NCBI GenBank assembly: GCA_035565975.1
Contig: DATMRT010000037.1
Location: forward strand, 1-41,812
From: Ga0077530 sp035565975
GTDB lineage: Bacteria > Pseudomonadota > Alphaproteobacteria > Rhizobiales > Hyphomicrobiaceae
DNA length: 41,812 nt
Direction of reading: 5' to 3'
Below the pieces are notes generated by a model, which did no database searches, was not told the DNA's origin, and worked only from the letters and a program-made list of their open reading frames with translations. Positions 1 to 9,949 of the stretch are shown one piece after another (position 1 is the stretch's first letter; the number at the start of each line of letters is the position of its first letter). The position numbers and the translations under genes were made by a program.

Positions 1-569
1 CGCAGATGGCGCTCTTTGCCGTCAACACGGGATGCCGGGACCAGGAGGTGTGTGCGCTGCGCTGGGAATGGGAGGTCCGCGTGCCGGAGCTCGGCATCAG
101 CGTCTTCATCATTCCGGGCTCACAGGTGAAGAATGGCGACGAGCGGCTCGTCGTGCTCAACGCGGTGGCGCGCTCGGTCATCGAGGCACGCCGAGGGCAT
201 GGCGGCGAGCACGTCTTCACCTGCAAGGGCAAGCCGGTCAGCCGGATGATGACCTCGGCGTGGAAGCGGGCCCGAGTTCGGGCAAGCCTCCCGCAGGTCC
301 GCGTTCACGACCTCAAGCACACGTTCGGGCGTCGCCTGCGCGCGGCCGGTGTCAGCTTCGAGGATCGTCAGGACCTGCTCGGCCATCGCTCCAGCCGGAT
401 CACGACGCACTACTCCGCAGCAGAGCTCACGCGGCTTCTCGCGGCCGCCGACAGCGTCGTCGATCGCAATGGCCAGAAGCCCGAGCTCGTTGTGCTCAAG
501 GGGGCGCTGCAGGGCGCCTCCCGCAAAACTCCCGCAAGCGCTCTCGAGGTGCTTGAAGGAACCGCGTAA
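1..569 (+). CDS. Tyrosine recombinase / phage-type integrase, C-terminal part (5' end outside window)
   Basis: This is the catalytic domain of a site-specific tyrosine recombinase, which cuts and rejoins DNA at attachment sites. Counting from the first in-window Met (position 6), the first catalytic Arg is in TGCRDQE (Arg11), box II reads HDLKHTFGRRL, the LLGH motif follows, and the nucleophile is probably the Tyr of THYSAAE. The usual H-x-x-R has Lys in place of Arg; I recall this variant from related integrases, so it need not mean inactivity. The frame is open to the window edge, so the N-terminal arm and core-binding domain are missing here. The stop lies 13 bases from the 3' end of tRNA-Lys, the usual arrangement for an island integrated in a tRNA gene. 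Identity is secure; activity is not known. Confidence 0.88.
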   Translation, partial: QMALFAVNTGCRDQEVCALRWEWEVRVPELGISVFIIPGSQVKNGDERLVVLNAVARSVIEARRGHGGEHVFTCKGKPVSRMMTSAWKRARVRASLPQVRVHDLKHTFGRRLRAAGVSFEDRQDLLGHRSSRITTHYSAAELTRLLAAADSVVDRNGQKPELVVLKGALQGASRKTPASALEVLEGTA

Positions 570-582
570 GTTCTTGATTTAT

Positions 583-658
<76 letters not shown>

Positions 659-756
659 CACCCTTGGCCCGGCGTACCGGTGCGTCCAAACCAACTTCGC
701 TGCGCAAAAATCCGTGCCGCCCATTGGGCAGCCTCGCTTCCGCCGCGATTCAGGCA

Positions 757-772
757 TTGGCTCGCGAGCCAA
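757..772. promoter_or_regulatory. 16-bp perfect palindrome in the tRNA-Lys leader
   Basis: TTGGCTCGCGAGCCAA is a perfect 16-base palindrome. It lies just downstream of the proposed minus-strand start site near 778, so it would sit in the first 25 nt of the tRNA-Lys precursor. It could be a protein-binding site or a short leader hairpin; the function is not known. Confidence 0.4.
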
Positions 773-784
773 AGAGTGCCGCGT

Positions 785-812
785 TTTATACGCCGTGCGC
801 CCCCTTGTCCAG
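785..812 (-). promoter_or_regulatory. Candidate promoter of tRNA-Lys
   Basis: On the minus strand a TATAAA -10 box (785-790) has TGGACA (806-811, spacer 15) or CTGGAC (807-812, spacer 16) upstream. Transcription would start near 778 and give a leader of about 120 nt before the tRNA. The -10 is good, while the -35 spacing is short. No other gene on this strand would need it. Confidence 0.4.
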
Positions 813-909
813 CCCGCATCGCGGAAGCCGGATCGGTGTCCGTACGGCACCGCGAACCGCAGCTTGCGGCTTCCGGGAATATTGCCAGCACAGGGAAATC
901 GAGCCAGGC

Positions 910-1407
910 ATGGGCCTCCCGATCCTCGTATTCTGCGCTTCCGCTGCCTTGGGTCTCGCCGGATGCGCCGCCGCCATGCCGGGATACGTACCCGACCACG
1001 GGCGCAACAAGATCGCCGCGGCCGCAGCCAAGGCCAGCGGCGACAGCTCCGGTGCATTCGCCTCCGATGGCCGCTACGTCCCGACCCAGACCGAGAAGGA
1101 CTACACCTGCCGGCGCCTGAAGGGCGTCATGCAGCTCAAGATCCAGCAAGTGCGCGATGCGGAGGCCAATCCGCCCGGCGGACTGATCGCCTCTCTGTCC
1201 AGCACGACGACCCCGCGCCACACCTCGGCAGGGGCGCCGAGTGCGGCCTATTCACCGGAACGAGCCCGCCTCACCGCCCTCAACGATCTCATGGCCGAGA
1301 AAAATTGCGGTCGGTTCGATCTCGAAGCGGCCCTGAAGGCCGGAAATACCGAGACGCCGGAGCCTGTCGGTGCCCCAACCAAGACCAGCGAGAAAAAGCG
1401 TCGCTGA
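910..1407 (+). CDS. Small predicted lipoprotein, unknown function
   Basis: The product is 165 residues. The N-terminus is a lipoprotein signal peptide: a short hydrophobic stretch followed by the lipobox LAGC, with Cys19 as the lipidated residue. The start at 910 was chosen because it puts this signal at the N-terminus; the frame is open upstream to 664, but that extension looks non-coding and contains the tRNA-Lys promoter. The mature part is rich in Ala, Ser, Thr and Lys, has two further Cys (in DYTCRRLK and KNCGRFD) that might form a disulfide, and ends in a very basic tail. I do not recognise a family. It is probably exported and membrane-anchored. It stands alone between the tRNA and lepB. 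Confidence 0.68.
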   Translation: MGLPILVFCASAALGLAGCAAAMPGYVPDHGRNKIAAAAAKASGDSSGAFASDGRYVPTQTEKDYTCRRLKGVMQLKIQQVRDAEANPPGGLIASLSSTTTPRHTSAGAPSAAYSPERARLTALNDLMAEKNCGRFDLEAALKAGNTETPEPVGAPTKTSEKKRR

Positions 1408-1767
1408 GCGCGGCGGCGGTTCCGCCGAACGTCGCCAGGCAACCGTCCGCCAAGCGTTCCCGCCGATGCCATTGCGACAATTCGCAATACGTGAGTGTCA
1501 GGATGAGGCCCCCTGTCAATTGCGCGCCCCCCTCGGAACGGCTATAGGGCTCACGGATGCATCGCCCCGACCTGATCCCGGGTCGGCCACCGGCATCGCC
1601 GCCCGGTCGGCAGGAACACCGGCCGGGGAATTTTTTTTCTATCCCGATGCGGATGCTCGATACGGGCTCCCGATCCGGGTCAAGTGTGCAAGACACTCGA
1701 ATGACGCCTGGGCCGGGACGGCCGTCCAGCCACGGCGAGCGCCGGCGCAGTCTGCCCCCGGCTTTGC
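1408..1767. other. Intergenic region upstream of lepB
   Basis: These 360 bases hold no convincing gene; the short open frames here have no ribosome site or family resemblance. The only signal I see is a sigma-70-like promoter at 1520-1548, listed separately. The spacing implies a lepB leader of roughly 210 nt. Confidence 0.55.
1520..1548 (+). promoter_or_regulatory. Candidate promoter for the lepB-rnc-era operon
   Basis: TTGCGC (1520-1525) and TATAGG (1543-1548) are separated by 17 bases. The match to the housekeeping sigma consensus is moderate. It is the best-placed promoter before lepB. Confidence 0.35.
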
Positions 1768-2556
1768 GTGGAGCATGAGAACTTGAAATCAGGCACGCAG
1801 AAATCCCAGGCCGGCGGCATCCGCGACATGATCAGCATATTCGTGCACGCGCTGATCATCGCGTTCGTTGTCCGCGTCTTTTTCTATCAGCCGTTCAATA
1901 TTCCCTCCGGCTCGATGCAGTCCACACTGCTGATCGGCGACTACCTCTTCGTCTCGAAGCTCTCCTACGGCTATTCCAAGCATTCGCTGCCCTTCAGCCC
2001 GGATCTCTTCTCGGGCCGCATCTGGGGGGCGAGCCCGAAGCGTGGCGACGTCGCCGTCTTCAAGCTGCCGCGCGACAACTCGACGGACTACATCAAGCGC
2101 GTGATCGGGCTCCCCGGCGACGAGATCATGGTGCGTGGCGGCGTGCTCTTCATCAATGGCAAGGAAGTGCCGCGCCGGCGCGTCGACGACTTTGTCCAGG
2201 TGGGCGAGGACGGCCGCGAGCGCCGCATTCCGCGCTACGAGGAGACCCTGCCGGAGGGCCGGAAGTACTACGTGCTCGATGCCCGACCGAACGGCGACTA
2301 CGACAATGTCGGCCCGTACAAGGTGCCGGAAGGCCACTATTTCATGATGGGCGACAACCGGGACAACTCCACGGACAGTCGCGACCAGTCACCCCGTTAT
2401 GGGGTAGGGTACGTACCCCTTGAGAATTTTATCGGGCGGGCTGATATCATTTTCTTCTCCATGGCCGTCGACGAGCCGGGGCGCTTCGAGCTGACCCGCC
2501 CCTGGACGTGGCCATTCGACGTCCGCTGGAACCGTATTTTCAAACTGGTGCGTTGA
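1768..2556 (+). CDS. lepB: Signal peptidase I
   Basis: LepB is the inner-membrane serine protease that removes signal peptides from exported proteins. Using the GTG at 1768, the product has 262 residues with one N-terminal membrane segment (about 21-39). The nucleophile Ser49 lies in PSGSMQ, the general base Lys110 in YIKRVIGLPGD, and the C-terminal GDNRDNSTDSRD box is present, so all S26 family boxes are in order. A TTG at 1783 is an alternative start, with GGAG nine bases upstream; it would remove five residues without touching the domain. It is the first gene of the lepB-rnc-era set found in many alphaproteobacteria. Identity is secure, the exact start is not. Confidence 0.96.
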   Translation: MEHENLKSGTQKSQAGGIRDMISIFVHALIIAFVVRVFFYQPFNIPSGSMQSTLLIGDYLFVSKLSYGYSKHSLPFSPDLFSGRIWGASPKRGDVAVFKLPRDNSTDYIKRVIGLPGDEIMVRGGVLFINGKEVPRRRVDDFVQVGEDGRERRIPRYEETLPEGRKYYVLDARPNGDYDNVGPYKVPEGHYFMMGDNRDNSTDSRDQSPRYGVGYVPLENFIGRADIIFFSMAVDEPGRFELTRPWTWPFDVRWNRIFKLVR

Positions 2557-2710
2557 CGAGGCACTGCCATTTGATCGAGGCGCTGGAGCATCTGCTTCAT
2601 CCAGCCAATGTGCTGAGGAAACTGGAACGCGTGGCCGTTCGCGTGCGGCGCCCGCCGCCATGCACACCATTTTGCGACGACTGTCTCGCCTGTTGTTTGG
2701 GGCGCGCACC

Positions 2711-3457
2711 GTGAGCAAAACCCCCGCCGCCAAGGCCTCCCCCGAAAAGCTCAAGTCCGCGCCCCTCGAGAAGGCTCTCGGCTATAAGTTCAAGAGCCGC
2801 ACCCTGCTCAGGCGCGCGCTGACGCACGCGAGCGTGCGCTCGCTTCGCGAGAAGAGCGACGACAACGAGCGCCTGGAGTTCCTCGGCGACCGCGTGCTGG
2901 CCCTCGCCATCGCCGAGCTCCTCGTCGAGATGGATCCGGACGCGACCGAAGGCGAGCTCGCCCGGCGCTTCAACCGGCTCGTGCGGCGCGAGGCGTGCGC
3001 GCGCGTCGCACGCAACCTCGCGCTCGGCGCCGCGCTCATTCTCTCGGCCTCCGAAGCCGACAGCGGCGGACGCGAGAAGGACACCATCCTCGCCGACGCG
3101 TGCGAGGCGCTGCTCGGCGCCATGTTCGTCGAAGCCGGTTTCGACGTTGCACGCGATGTCGTCCGCAAGCTCTGGATGCCCCTTATCGACAGCGCGCCGC
3201 GCGCCACGGCCGATCCCAAATCGGCGCTGCAGGAGTGGGCGCAGGGCCAGGGCCTGCCGCTGCCGGAGTACGTCGAGATCGGCCGCGACGGCCCCGATCA
3301 TGCGCCGCGGTTCACCGCCCAGGTGCGCGTTGGCCGTCACAGCCCCGCAGAGGGAGTTGGCGCCAGCAAGCGCGCTGCCGAGCAGGCCGCCGCGACGGCG
3401 CTCCTGCGCGCGAAAGGCGTGTGGCCGGCAGATGCGGCCTCAGATGCTCATGACTAG
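2711..3457 (+). CDS. rnc: Ribonuclease III
   Basis: RNase III cleaves double-stranded RNA and processes rRNA precursors and structured mRNAs. The product has 248 residues from the GTG at 2711, which has GGGG eight bases upstream. An in-frame ATG at 2660 would add 17 residues but has no ribosome site. The signature NERLEFLGDRVL is at 52-63, and the second acidic pair lies in DACEALLGA (Asp129, Glu132). A double-stranded RNA-binding domain occupies about 168-240. The 3' end overlaps era by eight bases, so the two genes are probably translationally coupled. The length fits the family. Confidence 0.96.
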   Translation: MSKTPAAKASPEKLKSAPLEKALGYKFKSRTLLRRALTHASVRSLREKSDDNERLEFLGDRVLALAIAELLVEMDPDATEGELARRFNRLVRREACARVARNLALGAALILSASEADSGGREKDTILADACEALLGAMFVEAGFDVARDVVRKLWMPLIDSAPRATADPKSALQEWAQGQGLPLPEYVEIGRDGPDHAPRFTAQVRVGRHSPAEGVGASKRAAEQAAATALLRAKGVWPADAASDAHD

Positions 3458-4394
3458 GCGCGGACCCGATGTGACGGCTGCGCAGACGCCAGATGCCGGC
3501 GCACAGCGTTGCGGCTTCATCGCGGTGATCGGCGCGCCGAACGCCGGCAAATCGACGCTCGTCAACGCGCTCGTCGGCGCGAAAGTGACGATCGTCTCAC
3601 ACAAAGTGCAGACGACGCGCGTGCCGGTTCGCGGGATTGCACTCGCCGGCACGAGCCAGCTCGTCTTCATCGATACGCCCGGCATTTTCGCACCCCGTCG
3701 CCGTCTCGACCGGGCCATGGTCGATGCCGCTGCCACGGCCGCAGGCGATGCCGATCTGGTCGTTCTGCTGGTCGATGCGCAGAAAGGCGTGAGCGAGGAT
3801 GTCGTGCGCATTCTGCGCCGGCTCGCCGATATTGCGCGTCCCCGCGTCCTCGTCCTCAACAAGATCGACCGCGTGAAGAAAGAGCAGCTCCTCGCGCTTG
3901 CCGCGGACCTCAACGGGCGGCTCGAGTTTTCAGCAACGTTCATGCTGTCGGCTCTCACGGGAAGCGGCGTCGAGGATCTGAAGGCGCATCTCGCACGCCA
4001 CGTGCCCGAGGGTCCCTGGCACTTTCCAGCCGATGATCTCTCCGACGTTCCGGAGCGCCAGCTCGCCGCCGAGATCACGCGCGAGAAGTTGTACGAGCGC
4101 CTGCACCAGGAGCTGCCCTACTCGGCGACCGTCGAGACAACGGCCTGGCAGGACCGCAAGGACGGCTCGGCGCGCATCGAGCAGACCATCTTCGTCGAGC
4201 GTGACAGTCAGCGCAGCATCGTACTCGGTGAGGGCGGCCGCACGATCAAGGATATCTCCATGCGCGCACGCAAGGAGCTCAGTACGCTCCTCGAACGGCC
4301 GGTTCACCTCTTCCTTCACGTGAAAGTGCAGGAAGGCTGGGGCGACGACCCGGAGCGCTACCGCAACATGGGTCTGGACTATCCGAAGGGCTGA
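3450..4394 (+). CDS. era: GTPase Era (ribosome assembly)
   Basis: Era is a GTPase that binds the 3' end of 16S rRNA and helps mature the small ribosomal subunit. The product has 314 residues from ATG 3450. The G motifs are GAPNAGKST (28-36), DTPG (75-78), NKID (137-140) and the SALTG region. The C-terminal KH domain carries GEGGRTIKDI. The start was chosen at 3450 inside the end of rnc; in-frame ATGs at 3432 and 3444 are also possible, and the roughly 20 residues before the G domain are poorly conserved. It follows rnc in the same operon. In many relatives recO comes next, whereas here recO is 4.7 kb away. Confidence 0.96.
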   Translation: MTRRGPDVTAAQTPDAGAQRCGFIAVIGAPNAGKSTLVNALVGAKVTIVSHKVQTTRVPVRGIALAGTSQLVFIDTPGIFAPRRRLDRAMVDAAATAAGDADLVVLLVDAQKGVSEDVVRILRRLADIARPRVLVLNKIDRVKKEQLLALAADLNGRLEFSATFMLSALTGSGVEDLKAHLARHVPEGPWHFPADDLSDVPERQLAAEITREKLYERLHQELPYSATVETTAWQDRKDGSARIEQTIFVERDSQRSIVLGEGGRTIKDISMRARKELSTLLERPVHLFLHVKVQEGWGDDPERYRNMGLDYPKG

Positions 4395-4512
4395 ACTATC
4401 TGACAGAGAGCCATCTCTCCGCCGGATTCGATCGCCATTCCCTCGCTCGCCTCCTAGATATCCCCCGACAGCTCATGCCGTGAGCGACCATCGGAAGCGT
4501 CTCCATTTGCCC

Positions 4513-5439
<927 letters not shown>

Positions 5440-5449
5440 GCTAAGCATC

Positions 5450-6211
<762 letters not shown>

Positions 6212-6217
6212 GGCCGC

Positions 6218-7093
6218 TCAGTTCTTCTGCACCGTGCAAATGCCGCCGTCCGCGCGCAGACGCTGGCAGAGCTTCAGCGCATCCTCGCGCGTCTCCGCGC
6301 CGACGCGGAGCGCGATCATGGACCGGCGCCCGCGGCTCAGATTCCGCTCGGGCACATACAGGGGCGCTGCATTGGCGAGCAGTCTGGCGTGTCGCTGCTT
6401 GAGGGCGGAGAACATGCCGGCCACCTTACCGCGCGAGAAGTCGGTCGCAAGTTGCACGCCCCACGGCGGCGGGTTGTCGGCCTTGCCCGGAGACTTCGCC
6501 GGTAGCGCGACGTGAACGATGGCCGGCGCGCGCTGACGGCACGACTCCTGAAGCTGCTCCGACGTCAATGCGGCCGGCTCGGCGGGCACCGCACCGGCTT
6601 CCTTCCAGCTATCCGCCGGGTGCCCGGTGATGAACTGCACATAGGCACGCGTCTCGGCGGGCAGCGTGCGCTCGCCTTCGAGCCAACCGCGCACGCGCTC
6701 GGGCCCGGCATTGTAGGCAGCAGCCGCCAGACCGAAATTGCCGAACGTCTTCTTGTGGTCGGCGAGAAGGCGGGCGGAGTGCATGATCGCCGACACGGGA
6801 TCAAAGGGATCGTCGAGGCCGCGCTCCTTGGCCGTGAGTGGCATGAATTGGGCAATCCCCTGCGCCCCCTTGTGACTCACCACAGTCGGCCTGAAAGCAC
6901 TCTCCCGCCAGATCAAGCGCACGAAGAAAACTGGCGGAATGCCGTTCTCTCGCGCCTCTTTCTCCATGAGCGGGCAGATGGTCTCGACAAGCGGGCGTTC
7001 CGCTTCCGCCGCGCGCGCAACATGCGCCGTCGCCAGCAGGCTCGGCGATAGGATCGACAAGAGCGTCAGCAGCGGCAGTACCAGTTTCGGCAT
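6218..7093 (-). CDS. Secreted lytic transglycosylase with C-terminal SPOR domain
   Basis: The enzyme would cleave the glycan strands of peptidoglycan in the periplasm. The product has 291 residues. An N-terminal signal peptide ends near residue 29 (VARAA). The SLT domain has its catalytic Glu64 in IWRESAF, followed by GAQGIAQFMP and the AAAYNAGPERV motif (about 124-134). After a proline-rich linker, residues 211-291 look like a SPOR domain, a fold that binds denuded glycans at sites of cell-wall remodelling. The frame is open far upstream, but the signal peptide fixes the start at ATG 7093. It lies 50 bases downstream of the caspase-like gene on the same strand, so the two are probably co-transcribed. 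Confidence 0.9.
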   Translation of the reverse strand: MPKLVLPLLTLLSILSPSLLATAHVARAAEAERPLVETICPLMEKEARENGIPPVFFVRLIWRESAFRPTVVSHKGAQGIAQFMPLTAKERGLDDPFDPVSAIMHSARLLADHKKTFGNFGLAAAAYNAGPERVRGWLEGERTLPAETRAYVQFITGHPADSWKEAGAVPAEPAALTSEQLQESCRQRAPAIVHVALPAKSPGKADNPPPWGVQLATDFSRGKVAGMFSALKQRHARLLANAAPLYVPERNLSRGRRSMIALRVGAETREDALKLCQRLRADGGICTVQKN

Positions 7094-7143
7094 CGGCTCG
7101 AGAACGGCTGTGACCGTCCCACAGTTGCATGGGCCCGAGATGA

Positions 7144-8271
7144 TTATTTTGCAGCCGCAGCGCTCGATGGCAATCCCAGCTCGGCCTCGAGCTCGGCTAT
7201 GCGCGGGCGCAGTTTTGTCATCTCCTGCCCCCGCCGCACCATGCGCAGTTGAATGCGGCCGATTTCCTGGAAGCTGTCCGAGCCGCTCTTGGCCCGATCG
7301 CGTTGGACATCGAAGATCTTGCGCTGATCTTCCTGGTTGTCCTCGGTGAGCTGCCGCAGCCGCTCCTTGGCCTGGGCCAGCTCGACCACCTTGGCCGTCT
7401 GATCGGTCCTCTTCGCCAGTTCCCTTTCGAGCTCCTCGAGACGTCTCTGAACGTCGCTCGACGACGGCGTACTCGGTGCGATGAGCGCCCCCGGCGCCGA
7501 TGCACGATGGAAGTAGAAATCGCCCGTCAGCGACGAGTGATCCCAAGGCACCTGCTTGCCGCCGGTCGCCGCGAGCACGTCCTTGCGCACTTCGACCATC
7601 ATCGACGTCAGATTGCGCTCGGGCGCGCGCACGCCTCTCACAAGCGCCTGGGTGAACGGCGAGTTACTGCCTGTCCCATCGAGCGCGACATTCCCCGGCT
7701 GCGTCGAATACGCGATGAACGTGCCGACACCCGTCTGCACCTGGGCGAGGCCCTGGCTGACGCTCGCGGAACGCGTTCCCATGGAACGCGCGAGATTGCG
7801 CGCGAGCGGGTTGTCGCGGCAGGCATCGAGGAACACGAGGTTCGTCTTGTTCTCGCGATCGATTTCCATCTGCCGCAGCACGAAGTCGACGCCGATCGTC
7901 TCGAAGTCGAGGTCGCGCTCGCGCTCCATGGAGGCATCGACGGGGACGAGATAATTGCGCCCCGAGACCTGGAGGGCATGACCGGCGTAGTAGAACAGCG
8001 CGACGTCGGCATCGCCGAGCGCACGCGCAAAATCGCGAACCTTCGTGTCGAAAGCCCGCTTGTCGAGATCGAGGCCAGCAATGACCTCGAAGCCCGCCTC
8101 CGTGAGCGCCTTGGCGATCTCCGTCGCATCGTTGACGGGGTTGGCCAGCACCGAGCTCTTCACGTAGGCGGCATTGCCGATGACGAGTGCAACGCGCTTC
8201 TCGGCCGACGCTGGAGCAGCCAGAAATAGATTGGCAAGCAGCGTCACAACCAGCAGGCAGTGTCGGATCAT
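7144..8271 (-). CDS. Secreted caspase-like cysteine peptidase (C14 family) with C-terminal coiled coil
   Basis: The product has 375 residues. A signal peptide ends at about Ala23 (PASA), so the protein should act in the periplasm. The caspase p20-like domain runs from about 25 to 265. The catalytic His98 is in YYAGHALQ and the catalytic Cys151 in FLDACRDNPL, so the dyad is intact. Residues 275-365 are charged, with heptad-like patterns (QRRLEELERELAKR and similar), and predict a coiled coil; a short Ala-rich tail follows. Upstream of ATG 8271 there is a strong ribosome site, GGGAGGGG, and I chose this start over the longer open frame. The target protein is unknown. Bacterial caspase homologues usually cut after Arg or Lys. 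Confidence 0.92.
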   Translation of the reverse strand: MIRHCLLVVTLLANLFLAAPASAEKRVALVIGNAAYVKSSVLANPVNDATEIAKALTEAGFEVIAGLDLDKRAFDTKVRDFARALGDADVALFYYAGHALQVSGRNYLVPVDASMERERDLDFETIGVDFVLRQMEIDRENKTNLVFLDACRDNPLARNLARSMGTRSASVSQGLAQVQTGVGTFIAYSTQPGNVALDGTGSNSPFTQALVRGVRAPERNLTSMMVEVRKDVLAATGGKQVPWDHSSLTGDFYFHRASAPGALIAPSTPSSSDVQRRLEELERELAKRTDQTAKVVELAQAKERLRQLTEDNQEDQRKIFDVQRDRAKSGSDSFQEIGRIQLRMVRRGQEMTKLRPRIAELEAELGLPSSAAAAK

Positions 8272-8401
8272 CGTAGCCCCTCCCGTCAATGAAGTCGGTC
8301 TAGGGGCCGATTTCGACCGATCCAAGACGGACAGCGAGCCCCGTTTGGTGCCGTTGCCGTTCAATTCTCGGCGAAATCGATAGTTAACTGTGCCACCGAC
8401 T

Positions 8402-8430
8402 TTGACAGAACCCCCTCCGCCTCCCACATG
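8402..8430 (+). promoter_or_regulatory. Weak candidate promoter for dps
   Basis: A perfect TTGACA (8402-8407) lies 17 bases before CACATG (8425-8430), which is a poor -10. It is the only -35-like box in the gap between the caspase-like gene and dps. I saw no clear GGAAC-type general-stress promoter here. Confidence 0.25.
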
Positions 8431-8473
8431 AACTGTGTCATTGATCCGAACCAGCCCCCTTGCGAGTACAGCC

Positions 8474-8989
8474 ATGTCCAAAAGATCTGCTGCCGAAATC
8501 CGCCATGCCGCCCTCAAGACCCCGACCAGCCTCTCGGAGAATGCCGTCAAGGACATCTCCGCCGCGATGACGACAGCGCTCGCTGATGTGTTCGCCCTTT
8601 ATCTCAAAACAAAGAATTTCCATTGGCACATGTCGGGACCGCATTTCCGTGACTATCACCTCATGCTCGACGAGCACGCCACGCAACTCTTTGCCATGAC
8701 CGATGACATGGCCGAGCGTGTACGCAAGATCGGCGGCAGCACGCTGAAGTCCATCGGGCAGATCGCGAAGGAGCAGCGCATTCTCGACAACGATGCCGAC
8801 TTCGTCGCACCCGACGACATGCTCGCGGAACTGCGTGACGACAACAAGCAACTTGTCGACGCGCTTCGCGAGCTACACGATCTGACCGACGAGGCTGGCG
8901 ATTCCGCCACCACGAGCCTGATCGAGAACTGGATCGACGAGGGCGAGCGCCGCACCTGGTTCCTTTTCGAGACGCTGCGCAGAGGCTGA
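8474..8989 (+). CDS. dps: Dps family DNA-protecting ferritin
   Basis: Dps forms a 12-subunit shell that oxidises and stores iron and protects DNA during stress and starvation. The product has 171 residues. The ferroxidase residues sit in KTKNFHWHMSG (His50) and YHLMLDEH (His62, Asp66), followed by DDMAERV (78-84). The N-terminus is basic (MSKRSAAEIRHAALK), as in relatives that bind DNA with this tail. ATG 8474 was chosen; the frame opens 13 codons earlier, but without a ribosome site. It is divergent from the caspase-like gene and precedes recO by 68 bases. Confidence 0.94.
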   Translation: MSKRSAAEIRHAALKTPTSLSENAVKDISAAMTTALADVFALYLKTKNFHWHMSGPHFRDYHLMLDEHATQLFAMTDDMAERVRKIGGSTLKSIGQIAKEQRILDNDADFVAPDDMLAELRDDNKQLVDALRELHDLTDEAGDSATTSLIENWIDEGERRTWFLFETLRRG

Positions 8990-9057
8990 CGAACGGGGCC
9001 TTTGCCGGGGCGCAAGCGTCTGCCCAGCCCCGGTCGACTCCTGATATAGTCGGGACC

Positions 9058-9819
9058 ATGGAGTGGAGCGACGAGGGCATCATCCTGGGCGTCAGGCCCC
9101 ACGGTGAGACGGCGAGCGTCGTCGAGCTGCTGACGCGCGGCCACGGCCGCCATCTCGGGCTCGTCCACGGCGGGCGCTCGCGGCGCATGCGCCCCGTTCT
9201 CCAGCCCGGCAACCACGTCGAGGTAACCTGGAAGGGCCGCCTCGCCGAACACCTCGGGCATATGGCGCTCGAGGCCCGCCGCGCCTATGCGGCCGAGGTC
9301 ATGGACCATCCGCTGCCTCTCGCAGGCCTCGCGACGCTGACCACGCTCGCCCGTCTTCTCCCGGAGCGCGATCCGCATCCGAGCCTCTACGAGGTGAGCC
9401 TGTTCGTGCTCGGCTTTCTCGACGAGCCGGAGGTCTGGCCGGCCCTGCTTGTCCGCTGGGAGCTTGCCCTGCTCGAAGAGTTGGGCTTCGGGCTCGATCT
9501 CACGGCATGCGCGGCTACCGGCACCAACGACGACCTCATATACGTCTCGCCGAAAAGCGGTCGCGCCGTCTCGGCCTCGGCGGGCGAGCCCTACCATGAC
9601 CGCCTGCTGGCCCTGCCGTCGTTCCTGCGTGGACGCAGCCAGGGAGCCGTTTCGCAGAGCGATCTTGCCGCCGGCTTCGCGCTCACCGGTCATTTTCTCG
9701 AAACGCGCATACTTGCCCCCCACGGCGAAACCCTGCCCGAGGTCCGCGGCCGCCTCACGGATATGCTCGCGCGCACGCGCGGTCAGGGCGATGTCGTGGT
9801 CCTCGCCCGCAATGGGTGA
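9058..9819 (+). CDS. recO: DNA repair protein RecO
   Basis: RecO works with RecR (and RecF) to load RecA on SSB-coated single-stranded DNA. The product has 253 residues. The N-terminal OB-fold begins MEWSDEGIILGVRPHGE and continues through about residue 80. The helical C-terminal domain contains LLVRWELALLEELGFGLDL, typical of RecO. The zinc-binding cysteines of some relatives are not conserved here; only Cys near residue 156 is seen. In many alphaproteobacteria recO directly follows era, but here it is separated by the exporter, caspase/transglycosylase and dps genes. The start ATG is at 9058. Confidence 0.94.
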   Translation: MEWSDEGIILGVRPHGETASVVELLTRGHGRHLGLVHGGRSRRMRPVLQPGNHVEVTWKGRLAEHLGHMALEARRAYAAEVMDHPLPLAGLATLTTLARLLPERDPHPSLYEVSLFVLGFLDEPEVWPALLVRWELALLEELGFGLDLTACAATGTNDDLIYVSPKSGRAVSASAGEPYHDRLLALPSFLRGRSQGAVSQSDLAAGFALTGHFLETRILAPHGETLPEVRGRLTDMLARTRGQGDVVVLARNG

Positions 9820-9949
9820 TCAGCAGACCTCCTGAAAAACGCGGGCCAGCGCCGCGCCGAGGCGCTATGATCCCCCTCGAAGCCGCCCCCCGGCCCCATT
9901 CCGGACCGAGGCAGGCGCACCCACCCAATCCATCCCCCAGGAGGACCCC

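Noticed and set aside
664..909. An 82-residue N-terminal extension of the lipoprotein
   Set aside because: It would bury the lipoprotein signal inside the protein, and it covers the tRNA-Lys promoter and palindrome.
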